NCBI GenBank assembly: GCA_947624835.1
Contig: CANQLX010000004.1
Location: 1-55,532 of the forward strand
Source: an uncultured Clostridia bacterium
Lineage (GTDB): Bacteria; Bacillota; Clostridia; Oscillospirales; Acutalibacteraceae
Direction of reading: 5' to 3'
DNA: 55,532 nt
Shown here: piece by piece, positions 7,080 to 15,175 of the stretch
Layout of the letters: every line of letters begins with the position of its first letter
Position numbering within the stretch: position 1 is the stretch's first letter
The notes under the pieces: model-generated
Databases searched by the model: none
What the model was told of the DNA's origin: nothing
Seen by the model: only the letters and a program-made list of their open reading frames with translations
Made by a program: the position numbers and the translations under genes

Positions 7080-7108
7080 AATGTAAGTTGTGAGTGAAAA
7101 TAAGATAT
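7080..7108 (-). promoter_or_regulatory. Candidate sigma-E promoter of the cotJ operon
   Basis: A -10-like CTTACATT (7087-7080; 7 of 8 to CATACAHT) has a weak -35 ATATCTT (7108-7102) at 14 bp. Two GCATATT -35-like boxes lie near 7066-7079 and 7105-7118, so the exact promoter is uncertain. Sigma-E control is known for cotJ in Bacillus. Confidence 0.4.
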
Positions 7109-7173
7109 AATATGCCTTCGGTCGATACGGGAAAATGTACCTTTATCAGAAACATAATTCCGTAAATCAGGTC

Positions 7174-7202
7174 TTGACAAATCATTTTAAAAGTGCGATA
7201 TT
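7174..7202 (+). promoter_or_regulatory. Promoter-like TTGACA-N17-GATATT
   Basis: A perfect -35 TTGACA (7174-7179) and a 4-of-6 -10 GATATT at 17 bp. A ribosome site CAAGGGG and an ATG at 7231 follow, so this may once have driven the broken frame at 7231-7373. Confidence 0.4.
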
Positions 7203-7230
7203 CAAGAAAAAGCAACAAGGGGTTAGTGTT

Positions 7231-7373
7231 ATGAATACCAATTTGGTTTAAAAATTGTTAATAAATTGGGCGATATGATAATCAGTGGTACGTTCAGAAC
7301 AGGTAATACAAAATATGATATTCCGTTATCAAAGGTACAGAAAATCAGGAGCGGCGGAAATATTTCTGAATGA
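7231..7373 (+). pseudogene. Remnant of a small gene, frameshifted
   Basis: An ATG with a ribosome site opens MNTNLV and stops at once. One missing base restores a 44-codon frame beginning FGLKIVNKLGDMIISG and ending GGNISE. The promoter, ribosome site and codon pattern suggest a real gene of about 48 aa that has lost its frame. No family is recognised. The rest of 7081-7412 holds nothing else I can support. Confidence 0.35.
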
Positions 7374-7412
7374 CATATAACTATTTTACAAATACAAAAG
7401 TAAGAAGTGGTA

Positions 7413-7994
7413 TTATGCTCCTGTTAAGTCATTATTTTTATGATCCGCTCGACTTTTCCTTACCTTTCTGTATATAAGTAATGATACAAAATATATAATA
7501 TATCCTATAATTATTCCCATAAAATTTAAAATAACATCATCAATATCCGCCATACGGTAATATGTCCCTAAAAGATACCCGAGCAAAAGCTGAAGGGATT
7601 CTATACAGACAGGTAAAGCCGCGGCGTATAGAATCAGCTGCAACACTTTTTTCCTTTTTAATAAAAGCGGAAGAAGAATACCGAAAGGAATTGTCATTAT
7701 TATATTTCCACCGACCTGTTCAAATGCCATTCGTCTTGGTGCATATCTGAGCATATTTTTTATTGTATGAAACGGTACAATCTGTACAGAGCTTTGTATG
7801 CTCCCGAAATGTGTATATCCCTCGTGAGAATATACTATCGGAAAAAAAGTTATAAGTATAACTGTTGAAATATAAATAATAAATACCGAAATAAGCACAC
7901 TTCTTATTATGGATTTTTTTGTTGCCGCAGAATATATCATATGTACTATAAGTATTATGAACATGGCAATTATCCCATACTCTTCCCCTATCAT
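7413..7994 (-). CDS. VanZ-like membrane protein
   Basis: The 193-aa protein has about five membrane helices and the VanZ-family layout: an N-terminal helix pair, the loop TFFPI...VQIVPFHTIKNML, then GGNIIMTIPFGILLPLL and a C-terminal DIDDVILNFMGIIIGY. VanZ confers low-level teicoplanin resistance in the vanA cluster, but most homologues in Firmicutes are of unknown role. The start follows GAGGTGAAAATACA. It stands alone, divergent from the DUF1015 gene, with no van genes near. Confidence 0.85.
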   Translation of the reverse strand: MIGEEYGIIAMFIILIVHMIYSAATKKSIIRSVLISVFIIYISTVILITFFPIVYSHEGYTHFGSIQSSVQIVPFHTIKNMLRYAPRRMAFEQVGGNIIMTIPFGILLPLLLKRKKVLQLILYAAALPVCIESLQLLLGYLLGTYYRMADIDDVILNFMGIIIGYIIYFVSLLIYRKVRKSRADHKNNDLTGA

Positions 7995-8136
7995 TGTATT
8001 TTCACCTCTGCTGTTGATAACTTAATTATATCACAGTTATTACATACCTTATGTATAATTATGACTTCTCCCTGCTTTCTTCAAATTTCACACAGATGAT
8101 ATGTTATATTTTATTTGCAGTCGTAAGGATTAATCA

Positions 8137-8165
8137 TTGACAAATTTTCCCTGTACATTTAAAAT
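8137..8165 (+). promoter_or_regulatory. Sigma-A promoter of the DUF1015 gene
   Basis: TTGACA (8137-8142), exactly 17 bp, TAAAAT (8160-8165). The AAGGGAG ribosome site and the ATG at 8202 follow at a sensible distance. Confidence 0.75.
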
Positions 8166-8201
8166 AGTATTAATATACTTTAAAAATAAGGGAGATTTAT
8201 T

Positions 8202-9473
8202 ATGGCTGAAATCAAGGCATTCAGGGGACTAAGATTTGACTGCGAAAAAGCAGGGGATATTGATAAGCTGGTCTGTCCTCCTTATGATATCATAAGCGAG
8301 GAGCAAAGACAAGCCTATCTCTCGGAGAATGAACACAATATCATCCGTCTTGAGCTTCCGAAGGGAGATGACTCATACCGAACAGCAGGACAGACGCTCA
8401 GGGAGTGGATGCTCTCCGGAATACTCAAAAAAGAGGATAAGGACTCTGTATATATCTATGAGGAGGAGTTCAACCTAGGCGGAACCATACGCAGCTTCAA
8501 GGGCTGTATCGTGCGTGTTAAGCTTGAGGAATTTTCAAAGGGTATAATACTGCCGCATGAGGAAACTCTTTCCAAGGCGAAAGAGGACAGGTTTAATCTG
8601 ATGAAAGCTACAAACTGTAATTTCAGCCAGATTTATTCCCTTTTCACTGATGAAAGCCATCGCATTACAGAACGTCTTGACAGTCTGAGCAGCGGTAAGC
8701 CCGAATCGGAGCTGACCGATTGCGATAATGTCACACACCGCCTTTGGGTTATAACGGATGAAAATGAAATTTCCGCCCTTTGCAGCGACTTTTCCGACAA
8801 AAAGCTGTATATTGCCGACGGACACCATAGATATGAAACGGCACTCAATTACCGCAATTACTGCCGTGAAAACGGAACAGGAAACGGTGTGGAGGATTAT
8901 GTTATGATGATGCTTGTTGATATGGAGCATCCGGGACTTCTTGTTCTACCCACCCACCGAATTCTTCGTAACCTCAGCATTAATCCCGATGAGGCTATAG
9001 ATAAATGCGGAGAATATTTCGATATAACCGAATACAGCGGCACGGAAACGATTGAGGCTGTTCTCAAAAAACACTATGACAGCGGCGATAAGGCTTTTGT
9101 ATACTACAGCGGCGAAGATAAATATAAGCTGCTTGTTCTCAGGGACAAAATCGCCGTATCAGGGCTTCTCCCCTACAAGAGCGAGGCGTATTGCGGACTG
9201 GATGTATCTGTTCTCCATACTCTCGTGCTTGAACGTATTTTCGGCATAGATGCGGAAAATATGGCAAAACAAATCAATCTGACATATGTAAAGGAATTTA
9301 GTGCGGCAATTTCTGCTGTAGACAGCGGCTCTGCACAATGTGCATTTATTCTTAACCCCACAAAGGTAGAGGAAATAAAGAATGTTGCCGCCGCAGGAGA
9401 AAAAATGCCTCAGAAATCAACCTATTTCTATCCAAAGCTTATAACAGGTCTTGTTATGAATGAGCTTGTATGA
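8202..9473 (+). CDS. DUF1015 family protein
   Basis: The 423-aa product matches DUF1015 over its full length: FRGLRFD near the start, VCPPYDIISEEQR, HNIIRLELPKGD, LPHEETLSKAKEDRFNLMKATNCN, then IADGHHRYETALNY (about 205-218). The family contains an archaeal ADP-dependent free-serine kinase (SerK), and the DGHHRYETA loop is its hallmark. Whether the bacterial members phosphorylate serine is not settled. In many Clostridia the gene lies near serA/serC; no serine genes are seen here. It has its own strong promoter. Confidence 0.88.
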   Translation: MAEIKAFRGLRFDCEKAGDIDKLVCPPYDIISEEQRQAYLSENEHNIIRLELPKGDDSYRTAGQTLREWMLSGILKKEDKDSVYIYEEEFNLGGTIRSFKGCIVRVKLEEFSKGIILPHEETLSKAKEDRFNLMKATNCNFSQIYSLFTDESHRITERLDSLSSGKPESELTDCDNVTHRLWVITDENEISALCSDFSDKKLYIADGHHRYETALNYRNYCRENGTGNGVEDYVMMMLVDMEHPGLLVLPTHRILRNLSINPDEAIDKCGEYFDITEYSGTETIEAVLKKHYDSGDKAFVYYSGEDKYKLLVLRDKIAVSGLLPYKSEAYCGLDVSVLHTLVLERIFGIDAENMAKQINLTYVKEFSAAISAVDSGSAQCAFILNPTKVEEIKNVAAAGEKMPQKSTYFYPKLITGLVMNELV

Positions 9474-9539
9474 TTCCTGTATGTTACCCTTTTCTTTTCC
9501 CACGACTGCAATATGTAAATGTTGAATGGGGGAAATTAT

Positions 9540-10490
9540 GTGCAGTTAAGCAGCGACGAAAATTCTAAAAATTTTCCCGTGGACGGAAGTTCGGCCCTTG
9601 AAGTTGAAACTGTTTCCGAAACCGTCAGATCCGGGAGAAAAAAGAAAAGCCGCAGGAAAAATAAAAAAAATGCCGTTACATACGCTTTGGAAACCGAACC
9701 AACGGAACAAAACGTAAACGGAATAATAAAAACAGACGATAATACTTCTGTAAGTACAGTTGAAGAAAAAATTTCCCGAACAGATAACACCGAGGAAATC
9801 TCTCCAACAGAACCGGACAAGGCTGAACCGGAAATTTCTCCGGAAATAAAAGATAACCCTACAAATTCTCCCGAAGTAAATCCGACAGAGCCTAAGCCTG
9901 AAATAGAAAGAAATTCTGTATCTGAGGCAAAGGCGGTTTTTGGCGGGAGTGTAAGCACAGATATAAAGCTTGATAAGGAAGATCCGGTTGCTGTTCCCGA
10001 TGGTTCGGGAATTGTATATGAGGTTGCTGAGGAGCTTTATCGCAGAGAAAGGACTCAGGCAGAGCTTGAAGCACTTTGTCATCCACCCTTTAAGAAAGTA
10101 TTTACCGAAAACCAAAAGGTAACTCTTGATAAGGAAGCAGAGGACCGCACACGAAGGCTAGTATCGGCAGCTGCTCAAGCACAGGCAAAGGACCCGACCT
10201 ATCTACCCGATGGCTTGTATGAGGAAAGTGATAAACCCATAGGAACAGCAACTGCTTTTCTACTTGAATTTGTAATGCTCATTCCTGTGCTGAATGTCAT
10301 AGCGGCTATTATTTATTCATTTATGAAAAAAACAAATAAGAATATCCGTTCCTTTTCCCGAGGTTTTCTTATATGGTCAGTGCTTTCCATGCTCGCAGTA
10401 TCGGCATATCTCGCCGTATATTTTATCAACTCACAGATACAGACCGGAAATACGGGATTTCTTGAAGTATTCAATCTATTTCAACTATAA
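9540..10490 (+). CDS. Membrane protein with long disordered N-terminus
   Basis: The GTG at 9540 is preferred because GGGGG lies 7 bp upstream; a weaker in-frame ATG is at 9519. The first about 140 residues are low complexity, rich in Glu, Thr, Pro, Ser and Asn, with a basic run SGRKKKSRRKNKKN (about 25-38). A short helical segment with many charged residues follows. Near the C-terminus are two membrane helices (FLLEFVMLIPVLNVIAAIIYSF and FLIWSVLSMLAVSAYLAVYF). No family is recognised. The layout suggests a large cytoplasmic disordered region tethered to the membrane. A terminator follows at 10518. Confidence 0.75.
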   Translation: MQLSSDENSKNFPVDGSSALEVETVSETVRSGRKKKSRRKNKKNAVTYALETEPTEQNVNGIIKTDDNTSVSTVEEKISRTDNTEEISPTEPDKAEPEISPEIKDNPTNSPEVNPTEPKPEIERNSVSEAKAVFGGSVSTDIKLDKEDPVAVPDGSGIVYEVAEELYRRERTQAELEALCHPPFKKVFTENQKVTLDKEAEDRTRRLVSAAAQAQAKDPTYLPDGLYEESDKPIGTATAFLLEFVMLIPVLNVIAAIIYSFMKKTNKNIRSFSRGFLIWSVLSMLAVSAYLAVYFINSQIQTGNTGFLEVFNLFQL

Positions 10491-10517
10491 CAGCAAATAG
10501 GTGCTCCGCAGATAAAT

Positions 10518-10570
10518 ATACCCGACCCTAACATATCAGACAGATTGTTAAGGCCGGGTATTGTTATTAA
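10518..10570 (+). terminator. Terminator after the disordered membrane protein
   Basis: A 16-bp stem ATACCCGACCCTAACA / TGTTAAGGCCGGGTAT, with G-T pairs, encloses a 12-base loop. It is followed by TGTTATTAA; the T-run is weak. Confidence 0.6.
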
Positions 10571-10857
10571 TACTGTAAGGCAGAGTGTATATACCCTCAA
10601 TATTCATAGCAGCCTCCAATTTTTATGTATCTGCATATACATAAGCAATCGAAATTCAAAATAGGTTTTACAATTTTAAAAATTATTTTCTCCGGAAACG
10701 GTGTAAAACACCACTATCTCTACGGTTTTATATGCGGTCAGCATACATGGCAGAGCGGTGTCATGTCCTGCAAGTATTAAAACATCATAAATTGTTGAAA
10801 GTAGTTTTCACTTCATTCCTTTAATAACTAAAAGTACGAAGCCTGATTTAAGGATAA
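10571..10857. other. Intergenic stretch with no supported feature
   Basis: I see no frame with a ribosome site, no terminator for the minus-strand gene ending at 10858, and no recognisable RNA. A short hairpin ACGGTGT-aaa-ACACC occurs near 10698. Confidence 0.4.
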
Positions 10858-11805
10858 TTAAAATATTTTCGCAAACCATACCTCCGGAGCGGTAAATGTT
10901 CTTCCGTTCAGATATTGAAGTACTCCCGAATCCGTTGTAAACCTAAATGTCAGCTTATATGAATAAAGAGCCTGCCACTTAAAGCCCATTTTGCGGTTAA
11001 TTTCATTTTTTCCGTATTTCACGTCACCGAGCAGCGGATGACCGATATAGGCAAAATGTGCCCTTATCTGGTGTGTTCTTCCTGTCAGCAAATCAACCTC
11101 TACAAGGCTGAAATTATCCTTTTCGGCAATCACCCTGTATTTTGTCTTTATTATTTTTGAATCCTTTGACGGTTTTTCGGAAATATATACCCTGTTCTGC
11201 TTTTCATTTTTTTCAAGATAAGCCGTGAGCAGGGCTTCTTTTTTTTTAAAAATACCGACAGACATGCATAAATAAAGCTTTTCAATTTCCCTGTCCCTAA
11301 GCTTCTGATTGAGTATTCTCAAGGCTTCTGCCGTCTTTGCGGCTATTACAATTCCCCCCGTATTTCTGTCTATACGATTGACAAGCGCCGGTGCAAATGA
11401 CTGCTCGTCCTTCGGGTCATATTCACCCTTATCGTAGAGATAGTGCTGCACTCTTGCAATAAGTGAATCGAAATGATAATTTTCATCGGGATGTACTATA
11501 AGTCCGGGCTTTTTATTCAGAAGTATGATATTTTCATCTTCATATATAATATCAATCTTTACGGGTGCTTTCAGAAAATCATACTTATCCTCGGTATGCT
11601 CGAAAAATTCGTCCTTTATGTAGAATGTAAGCACATCACCTGCATTAAGCTTAACGTCTATGTCGCATTTCTTTCCGTTAAGCTTAATGCACTTTTTTCT
11701 TATATATTTATACATAAGTGATTTCGGAAGATTTGTAAATCTCTTTGTAAGAAATTTATCAAGCCTCTGCCCTGAATCATTTTTTCCTATTTCCAGTGTT
11801 CTCAT
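10858..11805 (-). CDS. RluC/RluD-family 23S rRNA pseudouridine synthase
   Basis: The 315-aa enzyme has an N-terminal S4-type RNA-binding domain (GQRLDKFLTKRF, about 10-70). The catalytic motif is LVNRIDRNTGGIVI (Asp about 141), then KLYLCMSVG and the LLTGRTHQIRAHFAYIGHPLLGD signature. Such enzymes isomerise uridines in large-subunit rRNA; the exact target cannot be read from sequence. It is followed 18 bp upstream on the same strand by the end of deoD, so the two may be cotranscribed with the LUD gene. Confidence 0.9.
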   Translation of the reverse strand: MRTLEIGKNDSGQRLDKFLTKRFTNLPKSLMYKYIRKKCIKLNGKKCDIDVKLNAGDVLTFYIKDEFFEHTEDKYDFLKAPVKIDIIYEDENIILLNKKPGLIVHPDENYHFDSLIARVQHYLYDKGEYDPKDEQSFAPALVNRIDRNTGGIVIAAKTAEALRILNQKLRDREIEKLYLCMSVGIFKKKEALLTAYLEKNEKQNRVYISEKPSKDSKIIKTKYRVIAEKDNFSLVEVDLLTGRTHQIRAHFAYIGHPLLGDVKYGKNEINRKMGFKWQALYSYKLTFRFTTDSGVLQYLNGRTFTAPEVWFAKIF

Positions 11806-11823
11806 ACTACCCTCTTACCCTTT

Positions 11824-12522
11824 TCATGCCGTTTCAAGTGCTATCTTTATCATATCATCAAAGCTGCTCTGTCTTTCTTCCGCAGTACACTCCTCACCGG
11901 TGAGGGGACAATCGGATATGGTGCAGATACAAAGTGCATTTTTCCCCAATCTTGCGGCATTATAATACAGTGCGGCACTTTCCATTTCTGTTGCAAGTAC
12001 TCCCATTTTACGCCACTGTGCAAGCGAAGCGGAATCATCATAAAAGGTATCTGTACAAAGCACCGTTCCGACATGAACCCCTTTTCCGAGTGAAGCGGCA
12101 ACCTCATCCGCTCTTTTCAGAAGTGCATATGAAGCAGCGGCAACAGGTCTGCACGGAAGCCTATATTGATCCGCATAGCTTGAGCCTGTGCATGACGCCA
12201 TAGCAAGCACAACATCACGCAGCCTAAGTTTTTCACTTATTGCTCCGGCTGTCCCTATTCTTATTATGTTATCCACACCATAAACTGAAAACAGCTCATA
12301 TGAATATATTCCCATAGACGGCATACCCATTCCGCTTGCCATAACGGAAAGCCTTTTTCCGTTGTGCTTTCCCGTATAGGCATACATTCCCCTTACCTCA
12401 TTTATAAGCTGTACATTTTCAAGAAAATTTTCCGCTATATATTTTGCCCTGAGCGGATCTCCCGGCATCAATACGGTTTTTGCAAAATCTCCGTTTTTTG
12501 CACTGTTATGCGGTGTAGGCAT
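11824..12522 (-). CDS. deoD: Purine-nucleoside phosphorylase DeoD
   Basis: The 232-aa protein is the hexameric DeoD type: MPGDPLRAKYIAE near the N-terminus (phosphate site), ASGMGMPSMGIYSYEL, RIGTAGAI and EMESAALY (nucleoside site). It cleaves purine (deoxy)ribonucleosides with phosphate for salvage. The start MPTPHNSAKNG follows TGGAGGGAGAATA, so a longer frame to 12549 is not needed. The catalytic Asp region reads TISDCPLTGEE. Confidence 0.93.
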   Translation of the reverse strand: MPTPHNSAKNGDFAKTVLMPGDPLRAKYIAENFLENVQLINEVRGMYAYTGKHNGKRLSVMASGMGMPSMGIYSYELFSVYGVDNIIRIGTAGAISEKLRLRDVVLAMASCTGSSYADQYRLPCRPVAAASYALLKRADEVAASLGKGVHVGTVLCTDTFYDDSASLAQWRKMGVLATEMESAALYYNAARLGKNALCICTISDCPLTGEECTAEERQSSFDDMIKIALETA

Positions 12523-12545
12523 TATTCTCCCTCCATTTACAATTA

Positions 12546-13208
12546 TCAATATCCGAGTTCTTCTCCGACTATTATAACCTTTATCCTGTCCTTTTTTCTC
12601 TGCATTGCTGATACAACATAATTACAGCAAATTCTCCCCTCACTTCCGCATCCGTCCGGCATAAGGCTGTCTTTTTTGTTAAGTGATACGCATTTACCCA
12701 TTTTTGCACAATATGTATCACAGCTAAGACGTACCGTGTTCTGTGGAGCTGCCGTACATTTAACCCTTAAAATAGCCTGGTTAATGTCGGGTACTATCTT
12801 ATTGTAGCCTGCAATCACAATGACACTTTCAGGACCGTAAAGTATTGCCGCAACCCTGTTTGAATTTCCATCAACATTATAAAGTTCCCCATTTTCCGTT
12901 ATCGCATTTGCACTTGTAAGATATACATCTGCCGTGAAAGCCTTTCTATATATATCCTCAATCTGTTCTCTTGTAAGTCCGGGGGCACTGCGATCAAGGT
13001 ATTTATAATCACCGTTTGAAATAAGATTTGTTATTCCCGCCTGTGCAAGGGTAACAGAGCCGCCGTGCGTTACCGTATCGTCCTCTTTCATAAGACTGCG
13101 GACAAGCTCACAGGCTTCCTCAGAATTATTACAAAAATAAGCCTGCATATTATTTCTTCTCAATGCCTCCATTGTTTTATTTATTGTCGGCATATGTATT
13201 TCTGACAT
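12546..13208 (-). CDS. LUD-domain protein (LutC/YkgG-like)
   Basis: The 220-aa protein has the LUD fold shared by lactate-utilisation proteins LutB and LutC: DTVTHGGSVTLAQAGI, then DVYLTSANAITENGELYNVDGNSNRVAAILYGPESVIVIAG, and a C-terminal cysteine group (CDTYCAKMGKC). No lutA or lutB is near, so lactate use is unlikely; single LUD proteins like this are common in Clostridia with unknown role. The start at 13208 follows AGAGGTTGATTTT. It ends 23 bp before deoD. Confidence 0.85.
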   Translation of the reverse strand: MSEIHMPTINKTMEALRRNNMQAYFCNNSEEACELVRSLMKEDDTVTHGGSVTLAQAGITNLISNGDYKYLDRSAPGLTREQIEDIYRKAFTADVYLTSANAITENGELYNVDGNSNRVAAILYGPESVIVIAGYNKIVPDINQAILRVKCTAAPQNTVRLSCDTYCAKMGKCVSLNKKDSLMPDGCGSEGRICCNYVVSAMQRKKDRIKVIIVGEELGY

Positions 13209-13328
13209 AAAATCAACCTCTTTCTTCTTTGTATAAATTTGTTTATAAAGCAAATAATAAGCATATGCAAATATTAAAGTCGGTAATTTATTTTTAACCG
13301 CTTTTGCGAAAACGAAAGGAGAATTATT

Positions 13329-13778
13329 ATGAGTAAGGCAAATAAGGAATTGCTTTCAGGCATATACAAGCTTGCCAAAACCGGTATTGAGGCAACAAAG
13401 GCTGTACTCCCAAAAACCGAGGGTGAGGAGCTAAAGCACGAGCTTAACGAGCAGCTCTGCGATTATTCCGATGCGGCAGCATGGGCAGAAAAGGAAATAA
13501 TCAAAGACGGGTCACTGCCAAAGGATCTGAACGTATTTGAAAAGGCAATGATGTGGGGATCCATCCAGCTTCATACGCTGACAGAAGTAAGTCCTGAGCA
13601 TATAGCCGAAATTATGATAAACGGTACGACCATGGGTATAGTAGATCTTTCAAAGCACCTCGGCACCTGCAAGGATGCAGACGAGCACATTTATAAATAT
13701 GCCGAGGACTTTATCAAAAAGGAAGAACACCATATTGAAAATCTCAAGGTATTCTTAAGAACCTTCTCGCCCGCCTGA
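13329..13778 (+). CDS. Helical protein of unknown function
   Basis: The 149-aa protein is almost entirely helical and charged. It has two His/Glu-rich patches: MWGSIQLHTLTEVSPEHIAE and EEHHIENLKVF at the end. It lacks signal or membrane segments. The pattern suggests a small four-helix bundle, possibly ferritin-like and metal binding, but no family is certain. The start follows GAAAGGAGAATT. Its stop codon lies inside the stem of a strong terminator, so it is a single-gene unit. Confidence 0.75.
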   Translation: MSKANKELLSGIYKLAKTGIEATKAVLPKTEGEELKHELNEQLCDYSDAAAWAEKEIIKDGSLPKDLNVFEKAMMWGSIQLHTLTEVSPEHIAEIMINGTTMGIVDLSKHLGTCKDADEHIYKYAEDFIKKEEHHIENLKVFLRTFSPA

Positions 13779-13797
13779 AAAGGCGGGATTTCTTTTT
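13770..13797 (+). terminator. Strong intrinsic terminator
   Basis: CCCGCCT-GAAA-AGGCGGG followed by ATTTCTTTTT. The stop codon of the preceding gene lies in the first arm. Confidence 0.85.
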
Positions 13798-13909
13798 GAC
13801 AGGTACTCCTTATGGAGTAATAACTTACGAGCCTTACGCATTATAATTATAAGGGCTTACCTTATTCTCTTATTATATATTCTTACTATGTCAAAATCAA
13901 GGTTGTGAT

Positions 13910-15175
13910 ATGATGAAAAAAATTTTTTTTCGTGCCATTCCCCTGCTTATTGCAATTATTCTGCTCTGCGGAAGTGTTGCTGCTGTTTCTGTGCTCCAAA
14001 AAAAGGATGATATAACTGCTTCGGTAAATTCCGAAACGGATAACCTCACTGTTTCTCAGGTAAGCAATAAGAGAAAAGATAATACACAGGTGAAAGCTGA
14101 GGAAGAGGAAATGCTTGCCGTGTGGGTCCCGTATATGAGCATAGATATGAGCGGAACAGACAGAAGTGAAAGTGCATACCGTAAAAAGATTGACGGGATA
14201 ATGAAAAATATACATGATATCGGTGCAAATACCGTTATTTTTCAGGTTCGTCCGTTCTGTGATGCACTCTATAAATCGGAGCTTTTCCCTACCTCACATA
14301 TAATATCGGGAAAGCAGGGAGAAGAAATAAATTATGACCCACTTCAGACAGCAATAGAAATTGCACATAAATATAAGCTCTCACTCCATGCATGGATCAA
14401 TCCTTTGAGGATAAAAAGTAAGGAGGTGCCAAATCCGCTTGCGGACAGTAATCCGTATATGATATGGAAAAATGACGATATAAAAGAAAATGATAATTAT
14501 ACATTTTCAAGCGGTGACGGTATATATCTTAACCCTGCGTATTCCGAGGTGCGTAAGCTCATCATTGACGGTGCAAGGGAAATTGCGGAAAATTATGATA
14601 TAGACGGTTTGCAGATAGATGATTATTTCTACCCCGAAAACGGGGGCAATTTTGATAAAGCGGAATATGACGCATATACAAAGGAAAGCGGGAAGGTACA
14701 TCTGAGCCTTGAGGAATGGCGACAGGAAAACATAAATATGTTAATTACAGGAATGTACAGTGCCGTACATGAAAAAAACGGCTGTGTTTTTGGGATATCC
14801 CCCCAATGTAATACAGATAACGATATAAAAATGGGTGCGGATGTATTCAAGTGGTGTTCCTATTTTGGCTATGCAGATTATATATGCCCTCAGCTTTATA
14901 TAAGCGAAAGTCACCCCACTCTGCCGTATAAAACAGCGGCGGAGAAATGGAGAAAGATGACTACGGAGAAAAACATAAAGCTATATTTCGGACTTGCACT
15001 TTATAAAATCGGCACTGATGCCGACAACGGAACATGGCTGCTAAAGGATGATAATATAGTTTCACAGATGAAACTCGGCAGAGAAATAGGAGCGGACGGC
15101 TTTATGCTATATTCATATGACAGTCTGCTTGATGAGAATGCCGCAAAGGAGGTTGATGCCATTGCCGGACAATAG
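13910..15175 (+). CDS. GHL10-family glycosidase-like protein, membrane-anchored
   Basis: An N-terminal hydrophobic stretch (IPLLIAIILLCGSVAAVSVL, about 9-28) should be a signal anchor. The rest is a GHL10/DUF187 TIM barrel: LAVWVPYMSIDM, ANTVIFQVRPFCDALYKSELFP, LHAWINPLRI, YDIDGLQIDDYFYP (about 245-258) and FGISPQ. Relatives include YngK and act on glycans that are often undefined. Its 3' end overlaps the first csp gene by 20 bp, placing it in the germination operon, where it might act on cortex or coat glycans; that role is inferred. Confidence 0.85.
   Translation: MMKKIFFRAIPLLIAIILLCGSVAAVSVLQKKDDITASVNSETDNLTVSQVSNKRKDNTQVKAEEEEMLAVWVPYMSIDMSGTDRSESAYRKKIDGIMKNIHDIGANTVIFQVRPFCDALYKSELFPTSHIISGKQGEEINYDPLQTAIEIAHKYKLSLHAWINPLRIKSKEVPNPLADSNPYMIWKNDDIKENDNYTFSSGDGIYLNPAYSEVRKLIIDGAREIAENYDIDGLQIDDYFYPENGGNFDKAEYDAYTKESGKVHLSLEEWRQENINMLITGMYSAVHEKNGCVFGISPQCNTDNDIKMGADVFKWCSYFGYADYICPQLYISESHPTLPYKTAAEKWRKMTTEKNIKLYFGLALYKIGTDADNGTWLLKDDNIVSQMKLGREIGADGFMLYSYDSLLDENAAKEVDAIAGQ

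Noticed and set aside
7413-7994. Glycopeptide resistance locus
   Set aside because: Only a VanZ-like protein is present; no vanH, vanA, vanX, vanR or vanS.
10571-10857. Hidden RNA gene or small ORF in the gap
   Set aside because: No promoter-terminator pair, ribosome site or known RNA motif was found.
13799-13909. Sigma-E or sigma-G promoter before the germination operon
   Set aside because: CTTACTAT near 13889 resembles a -10, but no -35 at the right distance matches well.
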